Shown here: positions 46,001-57,806 of the stretch, in pieces | Layout: each line of letters begins with the position of its first letter | How positions within the stretch are numbered: position 1 is the stretch's first letter | Assembly (NCBI GenBank): GCA_963971305.1 | Contig: OZ020307.1 | Span: forward strand, 2,183,501-2,247,500 | Reading direction: 5' to 3' | Source: Arcuatula senhousia | Taxonomy: Eukaryota; Mollusca; Bivalvia; Mytilida; Mytilidae | Length of the DNA stretch: 64,000 bases | The notes under the pieces: generated by a model | The model's input: the letters and a program-made list of their open reading frames with translations, nothing else | What the model was told of the DNA's origin: nothing | Database searches by the model: none | Position numbers and translations under genes: made by a program

Positions 46001-49000
46001 CAAGCGAAAAGCAATTCATAAATTTAAGAAACATGCTTCGAACTATGTTAGTGTATAGGCACATACCAATCCGTTGTAGATGTGTTAATGGCATGTTGAA
46101 CCTCTCAAAGAGGGGGTAGACCAAAGATTCCATTATAGGTATTAGTGCAATTATTATGAGGGTGTCAAATATGTTCAGCACTGCCACAGGGACATCTCCC
46201 GACCCTACTTTTAAGTTCATGCGCTCTCCTTGAAGATAAAATGATGTATTCATCTGAAATTGAGGGAAAAATCAATAAGCGAAAATGCAACTGCATTGGA
46301 ACAAACATGAAAGAGTAAAAACTGCTGACTCGTCCGATGCCAGTAAACTGTGTCTTTGCATCGACTAGGGTCCCACATTGACGTTAGTTTATGTTAGTCT
46401 GTTCGTCCCCTCTTGTGAACACTAAAGCTACAAATCATAAACAAATAGATCTAAAATGTTCCATATTTTAATTTCATATAAATCCATTTATTGTGTTTGG
46501 CAAAACTAGGGAGGTTGGGACTCTTCCTGGCTTTGACAGTGTTTAATATGTTCTCATTTAAAGTCTTTTTGGCTTTGTTGTCAACTTTATATTTCATTCT
46601 TGTCATGTCACTTTATTGTGGCCTGTTTATTTGACCGTCACTATATATGACATCTGTCTTGTCTGTAAAAAAAATCAATTTAATTTGATATACTTAGAAT
46701 GCAATCTTTTGAATACAATGATCAAAATATCACTTTATTTAATTATTTTTTTCGATGGTTGTTTTTTTTTCGCAATACAGCAAGCATCAACCTTTCGGCA
46801 GTGTTGTATGCTACTGACAGTTTTTAAATTACTTTCGAGCTCGTGATAATTAAGCAAAAATAAAATTCGAGTTTAGCTACCTGGGAATAGATAGCCCAAT
46901 ACATAATGACCATTAGAAATATAGGGAGAATCCTTAACACGGCAATCACACCATCCACCATCTCATTGTTATACCTCCCTCCATACTGCCGGCGGGTCCT
47001 GTCGAACCCTTTACAACGTGTCGAGCAGCATACTCCCAGTGTATCCTTTAAAACGCTGTCTATAAATTTGGGAAAAAAGAATACATTAAATGTATAATTG
47101 TGTAGCTTAACTCTCATGGTTTACTAGTTTCTTAGTTTTATACATATCAGTTGAAGTCTGCTTAACAATAAACAGATCAATAATTCTTTTTGGAGCATTT
47201 TTTTATTTTAATGGAATCTAGATTTCTTGGCATTTCTCTTTCAGTTTTGTTCGAAAACAGATTAAGAGATGTGGAATAATTGTAATTTAATAATGTTGCT
47301 TTATCCAGTACAAAAATGATTTTTTTACAATGATCTGTAGGTCACCGAAATGCTTTGCGTCAGTTTTTAAGAAATCGTCTGTGTGACCATTGATATATTT
47401 AATTTTTAGAATTTATTTTTGCTTTACTACTTATTATCAAATTCACTTTGACGACAGTTCATTAACATTTATATAGTACCGAATAAAACTTGACTAAGTA
47501 CCTCCTGCGTCTGTTGTAACATAGTTGGACTTGTTTACAACAAAAATGATTTGAGCGACCACCATGCTAATTAATGGTACAAGGAACCCGATATCAAAAC
47601 CGATGTCCTGCTGTATGGCCGCTACTCCAGAGTACGCTATGATTGCTCCTACGTTAATAAACCAGTAAAACCTATAGGATAACAGGAACTTCTATTATTT
47701 TATCTGTAACGTACTGGGAAACCAGAACTTATTTACGTGTGTCTTTCGTTGATTTTTTCAAAATTGTTATAAAATCTAATTACAAATCACCTGGTCACAT
47801 TGAAGGCTGCTATCTGTTTATTTACTACCATTGCATTTTTGAATGCCCGTTATTCATAAAGGTTATGTTGCAACAATAATCCCACATCCCATTTTTCTCA
47901 AAGGGGTGTGCTTTAAGCAGGAACTGCTTATTCTTCTGGAGCACCTCTCACTCTCGTTCTCTCTCGTTATGACTAGAGTTCGCGTTGTTAATTGATATTT
48001 AGTAGTTTTTTGTGTTTCCGTCCTTTATATGTTGTCTGTTTTTTGTCCTGTTCTCGTTGGTGTTTATTGGTTTTGTCTCTGACATTCATTTGGATGCTCC
48101 ATTGGTACATCTGGTTCTCTCAGACATATGCCAAAGGCAATTTTATTGAGAATAAAAAATCTGATTGTGCTTTTCCCTTTTTACCAGTTGAAAAATGATT
48201 GAATGGCTGACTGTCCCAAGTATTCTATTTGTTGAGCTCCAAATGGTCCTACGTTTGCTTTTATGCCACCGGTTCCTAAAGCTATTAAAACAAGTGAAGA
48301 CAAAAAGAAGCCGCGTCTGGTCGACTGAATAAGAAGAAAAAAAAGAGAGCTATAAGATTTCATTAAACTAAACATATCTTAAAGAATAACACAACAGTCG
48401 GCGATAAGATGTAAACACTGAAAAAAAAGCAAATCATAATACTATTCATTTAACATTTTTTTTATTGAAAATATTCCGATGCATATTGTTAATCGAGATT
48501 TTTAAAGACATAGAACCTATCAAAGTATACTGAAAGTTTTGGTAGCCTGGATAATCTACACATTTAAGTATCAAAGTAGAGTAGTAATTGGAAGCTTGAA
48601 ATATAAATTACAACAAAGTTCCAGACAATAAATTCTGCTGCGCCTGATGCGCGTTTCGTCTATTCAAGACTAATCAGAGGCGCTCTACCCAAACTATTGA
48701 AAAAGCCACACCCATGAGGCAACACAACCACCAGCTAGATTTTGACAGGTCAGTCAGTGAAAGGCCATCGTACCTATAGCCGTGGCTAATCGCTACAGCG
48801 CTATCCCGACTAAAAAACATGATTTACCATTGATATACCGTACCCATCTCCAAACCAGTCTTTGTAATCAACAGCGGATGCTGGGAGTAGTATCAAACCT
48901 TCAAGTAAACAAGCAACAGAATGTATCAATTTTACAACAGAACGTTAAACAAGAAACATAAATTATAGATTGTATCAAACCAAGCAGTTTTATCAAGTAA

Positions 49001-52000
49001 TTTTCTATATAAAAATCAAAATATTCCAAATAACGAATTAAGATAATTTTTTCTAGTTTTCAGATTGGAACTCAGGAACTTTTCAAGTTTACTTATGCTG
49101 TTGTCGAGTAGATGATTTAAAACCAGTTTGAAGTTTCATTAGATAGGAAATTCAAGTTATCTTTTTTATACATTACGATTTTTGTGTCAATCTTTTTATC
49201 AAAAACAATAATATCAGTGAGATAACATAGTTTTTGTTATACATGTAGGTCGACTGCACTAAATTTTGATAAAAAGCGTAAATAAATACCAATGATATAA
49301 ACAAGACCAGAACCAAATATTGTGTTGTACTTTCCAGCGTGGGCATCAGAAACATAGCCTCCAAATATAGGAATGATGAAAACAGAACCTGTCAAAAGAA
49401 AAACAGTATTTTTGAAATGCCTATACCAGCAATCTTCAATTTCCTGCTTTTCTCTTGGACATTTGATATTGGTCCTTCAAATTAAGTTCGGTGGTTGTGT
49501 TATTGCCTTTATCTAACATCTAACATATCTACAACAAATTAAGGTTACAACAAAGTTAACACAACTTTTTTGAATATGATGCTTAAAAAATCTTAATACT
49601 TTGAGACATATTGCTAGAAACCGTATTTATAGACAATTTTTAATGCTATGTTAACACATTTAGTTCCTATTGCAACGGATATGTTGCAACAGGCAGGAAC
49701 TGCTTACTCTTCCAGAGCACCTGTGTTCCCTCTCGTTAATACTTTTGTTCACGTTGCTAAATGCTGTCCGGTAGGTTTTTACGTCTTTTTATGTAGACAG
49801 TTTCTCCATCTTGTTTTAGTTCATGTTGACCGGTTTTGTCTTTGCCCTTTCGGACTTTTGATGTTCGGATGACCCCTTGGCATCTCTCTGCTTTTTCCTT
49901 AATTTGCCTCAAAATCCTTATTTATCGCAACCTTTAAAATTATAAAAAAAACAATATTGATTTATTTTTAGAAGTAGCCAATGTTCATCCTCAACACTTG
50001 ATGTGGGAAAGACAACGCGAAGCCACATGCTGAATGTTACTTTTCGTTTGGTGCCATAAAGACTGGTTTAAACCACAATTTCTTTTGAAATGCATGTACC
50101 AAGTCAGGACCATTGCGATCTTCAATTTCTACGGTATGGTGTTTTGTCCTTTCTCATGGACATTTGAAATTGATCCTCGCAAGTTTGGTAGTTTGGTTAT
50201 TACCTTTATTTTTTGTTTTTCGCTGGTTTTTGGTATTTCTATGTTTCATAACGAAGAGACAGCACTATTATGCCATAAAACTCCAGACAGTATATTGGTC
50301 TCTTACTCTTCCTTACCTGCGAATATCAAATAAATCCGTGTGGCATAATGGTCTCTCATTACCTGAGAATATCAAATTATTCCATGTGGCATCAATGGTC
50401 TCTCATTACCTGAGAATATCAAATTATTCCGTGTGGCATCAATGGTCTCTCATTACCTGAGAATATCAAATTATTCCGTGTGGCATCAATGGTCTCTCAT
50501 TACCTGAGAATATCAAATTATTCCGTGTGGCATCAATGGTCTCTCATTACCTGATAATATCAAATTATTCCATGTGGCATCACTGGTCTCTCATTACCTG
50601 ATAATATCAAATTATTCCGTGTGGCATCAATGGTCTCTTATTACCTGAGAATATCAAATTATTACGTTTGGCATCAATGGTCTCTTATTACCTGAGAATA
50701 TCAAATTAATCCGTGTGGCATCAATGGTCTCTAACTTTTTCTTACCTGAAAATATCAAATTATTCCGTGTGGCATCAACTATAGTCTCTCATTACACGAG
50801 AATATTAAATTATTCCGTGTGGCATCGATTGTCTCTCATTACATGAGAATAGCAAATTATTCAGTGTGGCATCAATGGTCTCTAACTTTTTTTTTACCTA
50901 AGAACATCAAATTATTCCATGTGGCATCACTGGTCTCTCATTACCTGATAATATCAAATTATTCCATGTGGCATCAATGGTCTATCATTACCTGAGAATA
51001 TCAAATTATTCCGTGTGGCATCACTGGTCTCTCATTACCTGCGAATATCAAATTATTCCGTGTGGCATCAATGGTCTCTCATTACCTGATAATATCAAAT
51101 TATTCCATGTGGCATCAATGGTCTATCATTACCTGAGAATATCAAATTATTCCGTGTGGCATCACTGGTCTCTCATTACCTGATAATATCAAATTATTCC
51201 ATGTGGCATCAATGGTCTCTCATTACCTGAGAATATCAAATTATTCCGTGTGGCATCAATGGTCTCTCATTACCTGAGAATATCAAATTATTCCGTGTGG
51301 CATCACTGGTCTCTCATTACCTGATAATATCAAATTATTCCATGTGGCATCAATGGTCTCTCATTACCTGAGAATATCAAATTATTCCGTGTGGCATCAC
51401 TGGTCTCTCATTACCTGAGAATATCAAATTATTCCGTGTGGCATCACTGGTCTCTCATTACCTGAGAATATCAAATTATTCCGTGTGGCATCAATGGTCT
51501 CTTATTACCTGAGAATATCAAATTATTCCGTTTGGCATCAATGGTCTCTTATTACCTGAGAATATCAAATTATTCCGTTTGGCATCAATGGTCTCTTATT
51601 ACCTGAGAATATCAAATTATTCCGTTTGGCATCAATGGTCTCTCACTACCAGGGAATATCAAATTATTCCGTGTGGCATCAGTGGTCTCTCATTACCTGA
51701 GAATATCAAATTATTCCATGTGGCATCAATGGTCTCTCATTACCTGAGAATATCAAATTATTCCGTGTGGCATCAATGGTCTCTCATTACCTGATAATAT
51801 CAAATTATTCCGTGTGGCATCAATGGTCTCTCATTACCTGAGAATATCAAATTATTCCGTGTGGCATCAATGGTCTCTTATTACCTGAGAATATCAAATT
51901 ATTCCGTGTGACATCAATGGTCTCTCACTACCAGGGAATATCAAATTATTCCGTGTGGCATCAGTGGTCTCTTATTACCTGAGAATATCAAATTATTTCG

Positions 52001-54163
52001 TGTGGCATCAATGGTCTCTCATTACCTGAGAATATCAAATTATTCCGTGTGGCATCAGTTGTCTCTCATTACCTCCGAATAACAAATTATTCCGTGTGGC
52101 ATCAATGGTCTCTCATTACCTGAGAATATCAAATTATTTCGTGTGGCATCAATGGTCTCTTATTACCTGAGAATATCAAATTATTTCGTGTGGCATCAAT
52201 GGTCTCTCATTACCTGCGAATTTCAAATTATTACGTTTGGCATCAATGGTCTCTCATTACCTGAGAATATCAAATTAATCCGTGTGGCATCAATGGTCTC
52301 TAACTTTTTCTTACCTGAAAATATCAAATTATTCCGTGTGGCATCAACTATAGTGTCTCATTACATGAGAATATTAAATTATTCCGTGTGGCATCAATTG
52401 TCTCTCATAACATGAGAATAGCAAATTATTCAGTGTGGCATCAATGGTCTCTAACTTTTTTTTAACCTAAGAATATCAAATTATTCCGTGTGGCATCAAT
52501 GGTCTCTCATTACCTGATAATATCAAATTATTCCGTGTGGCATCAATGGTCTCTTATTACCTGAGAATATCAAATTATTCCGTTTGGCATCAATGGTCTC
52601 TCACTACCAGGGAATATCAAATTATTCCGTTTGGCATCAATGGTCTCTCATTACCTGCTAATATCAAATTATTCCGTGTGGCATCAATGGTCTCTCATTA
52701 CCTGCGAATATCAAATTATTCCGTGTGGCATCAATGGTCTCTCATTACCTGAGAATATCAAATTATTCTGTGTGGAATCAATGGTCTCTCATTACCTGCA
52801 AATATCAAATTATTCCGTTTGGCATCAATGGTCTCTCATTACCAGGGAATATCAAATTATTCCGTGTGGCATCAATGGTCTCTCATTACCTGAGAATATA
52901 AAATTATTCCGTGTGGCATCAATGGTCTCTCATTACCTGAGAATATCAAATTATTCCGTGTTGCATCAATGGTCTCTCATTACCTGAGAAAATCAAATTA
53001 TTCAGTGTGGCATCAATGGTCTCTAACTTTTTTTTACCTAAGAATATCAAATTATTCCGTGTGGCATCAATGGTCTCTCATTACCTGATAATATCAAATT
53101 ATTCCGTGTGGCATCAATGGTCTCTTATTACCTGAGAATATCAAATTATTCCGTTTGGCATCAATGGTCTCTCATTACCTGCGAATATCAAATTATTCCG
53201 TGTGGCATCAATGGTCTCTCATTACCTGCGAATATCAAATTATTCCGTGTGGCATCAATGGTCTCTCATTACCTGCGAATATCAAATTATTCCGCGGGGC
53301 ATCAATGGCCTCTCATTACCAGGGAATATCAAATTATTCCGTGTGGCATCAACAATGGTCTCTCATTACCTGCAAATATCAAATTATTCCGTTTGGCATC
53401 AATGGTCTCTCATTACCTGTGAATATCAAATTATTCCGTGTGGCATCAATGGTCTCTCATTACCTGAGAATATCAAATTATTCCGTGTGGCATCAATGGT
53501 CTCTCATTACCTGAGAATATCAAATTATTCCGTGTGGCATCAATGGTCTCTCATTACCTGAGAAAATCAAATTAATCCGAGTGGCATCAATGGTCTCTCA
53601 TTACCTGCGAATATCAAATTATTCCGTGTGGCATCAATGGTCTCTCATTACCTGCGAATATCAAATTATTCCGTGTGGCATCAATGGTCTCTCATTACCT
53701 GCGAATATCAAATTATTCCGTGTGGCATCAATGGTCTCTCATTACCTGAGAATATAAAATTATTCCGTGTGGTATCAATGGTCTCTCATTACCTGCGAAT
53801 ATCAAATTATTCCGTTTGGCATCAGTGGTCTCTCATTACCTGAGAATATCAAATTATTCCGAGTGGCATCAATGGTCTCTCATTACCTGAGAATATCAAA
53901 TTAATCCGTGTGGCATCAGGTGTGGACAGTTTTAGTGTGGATGTACAGAAGAGGATCAGGTTAGCCACCACGCTGTAGTACGTTAGCCGCTCACATAGCT
54001 CCGTCATCAGAACACAGCCAACCACTAGCAGCTTCTTCCTGGTGATCTTTGGTGGTTTTGTCACAACCTCTGATCCATAGGCAGTTGTTTGGTCTTGTGG
54101 CTGGTCTTCAGTATTGGACTGGTCATTTTGATCTGATAGTAAAGGCTCTCTGTTTTCATCCAT
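43083..54163 (-). CDS. SLC15A4: SLC15A4-like proton-coupled oligopeptide/histidine transporter, ten exons
   Basis: Exons on the minus strand: 54163-53887, 49388-49290, 48898-48828, 48324-48185, 47671-47502, 47059-46881, 46253-46067, 45729-45538, 44733-44590 and 43336-43083. They sum to 1713 nt, 570 residues plus stop, close to human SLC15A4. Every junction is GT-AG and in phase. POT-family landmarks: the ExxER proton-coupling motif ELCERLTYY (E55, E58, R59), FGGYVSDAHAGKYNT, GTGGIKANVGPFGAQQ, FFNWFYWFINVGAI, an EMVDGVIAVLRILPIF block before the next helix, GLEFAYSQAPDFMQS, and SWFPEEINDGK near the C-terminus. Twelve membrane segments are expected, in lysosomal/endosomal membrane, exporting histidine and di/tripeptides. 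The N-terminal NREPLL resembles a dileucine sorting signal but lacks the acidic residue at the usual position. Introns 1 and 9 hold splice-junction minisatellites. A paralogue starts 3.6 kb upstream in opposite orientation. Confidence 0.95.
43711..43970 (+). repeat. Four-copy 65-bp tandem repeat in SLC15A4 intron 9
   Basis: Four almost identical copies starting GAGTTTCATTTATGCCTTTG at 43711, 43776, 43841 and 43906. No similarity to a neighbouring exon was seen, unlike the adjacent 50-bp array. Confidence 0.9.
43999..44612 (-). repeat. 50-bp minisatellite derived from the SLC15A4 exon 9 end, donor mostly deleted
   Basis: On the minus strand the exon ends GCAACAGGGTCACAACCTCC then AG|GTAGATAAC and TTATTTACTTATTCTGTGAC. 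About ten copies follow with 50-bp spacing, each with a GCAACGGGACCACAAC-like exon piece fused directly to TTATTTACTTATTCTGTGAC. The 15 nt CTCCAGGTAGATAAC, containing the donor, are absent from them. The outermost copy (about 44000-44064) is 65 bp long and still has ATCCAG|GTAAAT. So the array began as a copy of the exon-intron junction and a donor-less unit expanded. Confidence 0.9.
44884..44975. repeat. Short inverted repeat in SLC15A4 intron 8
   Basis: AACCTGGCATCCTAG on the left and CTCAGGATGCCAGGTT on the right can pair as a hairpin with a loop of roughly 50 nt; probably a miniature element. Confidence 0.45.
45118..45190 (+). repeat. Dispersed SINE-like fragment
   Basis: GTTTCAGGCAATAAACTTTG, TTTTGTCCATTCAAGACTCA and AGTGCTATACCCAAA are matched by 48608-48705 (GTTCCAGACAATAAATTCTG, GTTTCGTCTATTCAAGACTA, GGCGCTCTACCCAAA). 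Two diverged copies of one short interspersed family, both in SLC15A4 introns. Confidence 0.55.
47905..48115 (+). repeat. RT-element 3' tail fragment in SLC15A4 intron 4
   Basis: AAGCAGGAACTGCTTATTCT, GAGCACCTCTCACTCTCGTT, GTTTTGTCTCTGAC and TTGGATGCTCCATTGGTAC follow the order seen at 37985-38245 and 34400-34640. Confidence 0.6.
48608..48705 (+). repeat. Second copy of the SINE-like fragment
   Basis: Partner of 45118-45190; includes CTGCTGCGCCTGATGCGCGT and CAAGACTAATCAGAGGCGC. Located in SLC15A4 intron 3. Confidence 0.55.
49410..50230 (+). repeat. Mixed dispersed repeats in SLC15A4 intron 1
   Basis: 49410-49520 and 50000-50230 carry the ATCTTCAATTTC, GGACATTTGA and GTTATTGCCTTTAT/GTTATTACCTTTAT words also seen at 8420-8640. 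49655-49895 is another RT-element 3' tail (GCAGGAACTGCTTACTCTTC, TTTTGTCTTTGCCCTTTCGG, TTCGGATGACCCCTTGGCAT). No coding role. Confidence 0.55.
50323..53917 (-). repeat. 47-bp minisatellite carrying the SLC15A4 exon 1 end and splice donor
   Basis: About 75 copies. On the minus strand each has 31 nt of the exon end, GATGCCACACGGAATAATTT..GATATTCTCAG, followed by 16 intron bases, GTAATGAGAGACCATT. The copy nearest the gene start is the real exon end (donor at 53885-53886). Most copies keep CAG|GTAATG. A distinctive cluster with TAACTTTTTCTTACCTGAAA and TCAACTATAG occurs at 50729-50910 and again about 1.57 kb on at 52299-52480, with a partial third trace at 53021. This shows duplication of multi-unit blocks. 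Confidence 0.95.
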
Positions 54164-54560
54164 TGTAAATTAAGTTAACAAAAAAAGAAAACAATGATAA
54201 AAATGGTTTTAGTGCACAGTAGTAGTGCAGCCAATTTTATATAATCTATGCATAGTTTGATAAATAAAATGATACTAAATGTTGATTTAAATATTAACAA
54301 GCAAAAATTAAAGATAGTAAGGCATTGTCGGCTTCAATTCAGATATCAAATTTTAAATATGATTCATTGTTTTATTGAAAAAAAATAAATAAAAGAAAAA
54401 ATGCAGTGTTTTTCGTTCTTATTGCAGAACTCAAGATGTTCAATGAAAGTTCTTATGTGGAAGTAACCAGCTACTACTGATGTATAGTTTATTATGTATT
54501 GTTTCTAAGGTTGTCAAAGAAAATGAAAATCTGTTATTGTGGGAGTGACGCAACCTCCAA
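54164..54560. promoter_or_regulatory. Upstream region of the first SLC15A4 gene
   Basis: AT-rich sequence directly upstream of the start codon; the promoter should be here, but no specific element can be assigned. It ends at the edge of the foldback palindrome. Confidence 0.35.
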
Positions 54561-54574
54561 GTAAAATTTTCAAT

Positions 54575-57060
54575 TAAGAGTTTGCAAACTTTTACATTGA
54601 TGGGTATAACTCCTTTGGTCTATGAGAAAACCATGCAAAATCCAAAAATTTGTCCAGATGCAAGAATTTCAAATCTAAAAAAGGGATGGGGCAACTTAAA
54701 GCACCCCCCTTAAGACTCCTTTTTGGATTTTTTTTTTTTTGGAGAAATTCAAGATGGCCGACCTACAGGCCTTATAAGGATAACTGAGTTTCTTGGAAAA
54801 ATTAGCCATTCTGAATAGTGCTGAATACAACAAATTAACTTTTTAATGGTTTATTTTTTCAATATTTTTTCTCCAATAATCCAAATTTGAAAGAAGAATT
54901 TGGAAAGGGTCATATTTCTGCTTCTTAATTCTACAAAAATTTTGAAAATCATCATTTCCATTCCTCAGCACCCATAGGGGGTATATGGAGCATTTTCCAA
55001 ATTTCTTAAAATCATCAAAATGGTCCATTTTAAACATAATTGTTTGTGAAAAATAACATTTTTAAATTCAATTTGCCATACTATGCAGAAAATGGATGCA
55101 TTAAAGTACAAAAAAGCAAAAGGAAATGCTTTGCATATGAATTTGGGCATCTCTACAAGTCCACGAATTAGGGACATGCGCCAGTTTTGGCAAGACAATC
55201 CCATATTTTCAACAACTTTGGTTAAAGTATGAAAGTATTTTTTTCCAATGAAAAACCATTTTTGACAAATGCAAAGACAGTTGGTTACAATAAAAATAAC
55301 TGTATATACATTGGCGGTGCAGAGAATGTACAAAAGAAGATGCAAAAAAGTGATTTTTCTTAAGAATTAAGGCAAAATGAAGAAATTGTCAATTTTAGGT
55401 GAACAAAGCAGATTTACTCAAACTCAGGTCAAATTAATTGAATATGTCTCCAAAAGAATGCTTTTTTGTGTTTTGGAATTGATATATACAAAGTAGTATA
55501 TTATTGTTTTCCTCGAAGCAGATGCATTCAAATAGTGATCTTTGGCCATTTTCGGTAACTGCCAAAATGATCTCCTGGACCATATTTGAATGAGTTTTAT
55601 AACAATGTTGTTTAATAAAGCGACAATCCTTTTTGTTATTTCTGACGTTTGTAAAAATGTTCATCTAGACCAAAAATATTTAAAATATCGGTCAAGGCAT
55701 AACTTTTTAAATGTTGGTCAAAAATGGCCAAAAACCTCATATGGCTAAAATTAGCTATTTTTCCTTGAAAACCGAAGTCGGACAATTTTTTGAAAAAAAA
55801 GTGTACCAGGGAAAGTAAATTTTTATGCTTCTTTTCACTTGCTCTTTACTTTAAAATATTGTCTCAGATACCCTCAAGAAAAAAATATTTTGTTCGACTT
55901 AGTTTTTTTCAGGAGGTGGCGGCCTTTTCTAGTCAAATGATGTTCGTTCTCAATTTCGACCATATTTTTTCAAGGTATCTCTCGACAGATTCTTTTTATA
56001 TTATGTTTTCACGTGCTTACCTTTACATACTTTAGAAAACTTTATAATAATGTTTTCTGAATTGAACAACATTTTTATAAAAATTATACAAATATGGTCC
56101 AGGAGCTCATTTTGGCACTTTGTCGAAAATGGCCGAAGACCACTTTTTGAACGCCTGTCCATCGAGAAAAACAATAATATGTCACTTTGTAAATATTAAT
56201 TCCAAAAGACCAAAAAGGATTCTTTCGGGTACTTATTCAACTTATTTGACCTGAGTTTTAGTAAATCTGCTGTGTTCACCTAAAATTGACAATTTCTTCA
56301 TTTTTCCAGAATTCTTAAAAAAATCACTTTTTTGCATCTTTGTTTGTACATTTTCTGCACCGCCATTCTACATATAGTTATTTTTATTGTAACCAACTGT
56401 CTTTGCATTTGTCAAAAAGGGGTTTTCTTTGGCAAAAAATACTTTCATACTTTTACCAAAAGTTGTTGAAAATATGTGATGGTCGTGCCAAAACTTGGGT
56501 ATGCCCCAAATTCGTGGACTTGAAGAGATGCCAAAATTCATATGCAAAGCATTTCCTTTTGCTATTTTGTACTTTGATGCATACATTTTCTGCATAGTAT
56601 AGCAAATTGAATTTAAAAATGTTATTTTTCACAAACAATTATGTTAAAAATGGAACATTTTGATGTTTTTGAGGAATTTGGAAAATGCCCCATATACCCC
56701 CTACGGGTGCTAGGGAATGGAAATAATGATTTTCAAAATTTTCGTAGAATTAAGAAACAGAAATATGACCCTTTCTAAATTCTTCTTTCAAATTTGGATT
56801 ATTGGAGAAAAATAGAGAGAAATAAACCATTAAAAAGTTAATTTTTTGCGTTCAGCACTGTTCAGTGTGGGTAATTTTTCCAAGAAACTCGGCTATCCTG
56901 ATAAGACCCGTAGGTCAGCCATCTTGAATTTCTCGAAAAAAATATTTTGCGAAAAGGAGTCTTAAGGGGGGTGCTTCTAGTTGCCCCATCCCTTTTGTAG
57001 ATCTGAAACTCTTGCATCTGGACCAAAATGCATGGTTTTCTCATAGACACGCTCTTTAAA
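54575..57060. repeat. ~2.45-kb foldback palindrome between the SLC15A4 paralogues
   Basis: Two arms of about 1.1 kb pair in inverted orientation around a spacer of roughly 350 bp (about 55700-56040). Matching words include CTATGAGAAAACCATGCA (54618) with its inverse near 57045; GGGATGGGGCAACT (54683) with AGTTGCCCCATCCC (56979); AAATGCTTTGCATATGAATT (55122) with its inverse near 56550; and TGGACCATATTTG (55576) with CAAATATGGTCCAG (56090). Arms are similar but visibly diverged. No transposase frame is seen. Confidence 0.9.
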
Positions 57061-57119
57061 AAACTAAGGCAATGTGGAAAATATTACTTTTCAAAAACAA
57101 ACGGTACAGAGATTTTTTT

Positions 57120-57420
57120 GTCCCCCGCCACAACGCAGAGCGTGGATATTGAAATGCCGGACATCCGTACGTCCGTCCGTCCGTCCGACCGTCACAGTTT
57201 TCTTTTGTAACAGATTTCTCAGCCACCATTGTTCCTAGGCTTTTGATATTTCGTATGTAGCTTCAGGTTGGGGTCTCATACGGCGGGATGCGTTTCCAGG
57301 TCGGTCGCTTATCTGCTTTCTGTTAAACGAGCTGACTTAGAATTTTTTAAGTGTCAAAAATTGAAAATTTTTGTAAAAGATTATTCGGCTTGCTGACATG
57401 GCAGGTCACTTAAATTTTAT
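57120..57420 (+). repeat. Family F repeat with CCGTCC run
   Basis: Starts CCCCCGCCACAACGCAGAGC, passes through a CCGTCCGTCCGTCCG run, and contains TTTTGATATTTCGTATGTAG shared with 7005-7200 and 13967-14175. It lies between the palindrome and the second SLC15A4 gene. Confidence 0.5.
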
Positions 57421-57475
57421 TCTGTTTAATTTATATATTTTTGCTAGCTCGTGCCTATAGATGCATATATATCAT

Positions 57476-57589
57476 GTATATACACGAAGGTCGGGTTCTG
57501 ACAAAATGAGTTTAAGTAAAAGTCTTTTTAACGTATATACATGACGGTCGGGTTCTGACAAAATGAGTTAAAATAAAAGTCTTTTTAAG
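57476..57589 (+). repeat. 57-bp direct duplication upstream of the second SLC15A4 gene
   Basis: Two copies of GTATATACACGAAGGTCGGG..TTCTGACAAAATGAGTTTAA..AAAGTCTTTTTAA with a few differences. It lies about 220 bp upstream of the start codon, so it is in the likely promoter. Confidence 0.8.
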
Positions 57590-57806
57590 TCAGACATTTT
57601 TAAAAGTGTCTTTTTCTTGTTTTCGCTTGAAATAATACACAACAGGTTATGCTATGAAAGGGAAGTACTACCTTGTTTAAAAATTCTATATTTAGAATTC
57701 GATCTTTAAGGCATTGCCATTGATTTGAGACGGATTGTAAATATACATATAAATTTTAAAATATTTTGGTGATATAAAATTATGGTTCAGTTGTGTACAG
57801 GGGAGT

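Noticed and set aside
50034..53843. Plus-strand frames repeating MASMVSHYLRISNYSVWHQW
   Set aside because: Antisense translation of the 47-bp minisatellite; the repeat's origin is the minus-strand SLC15A4 exon 1 end.
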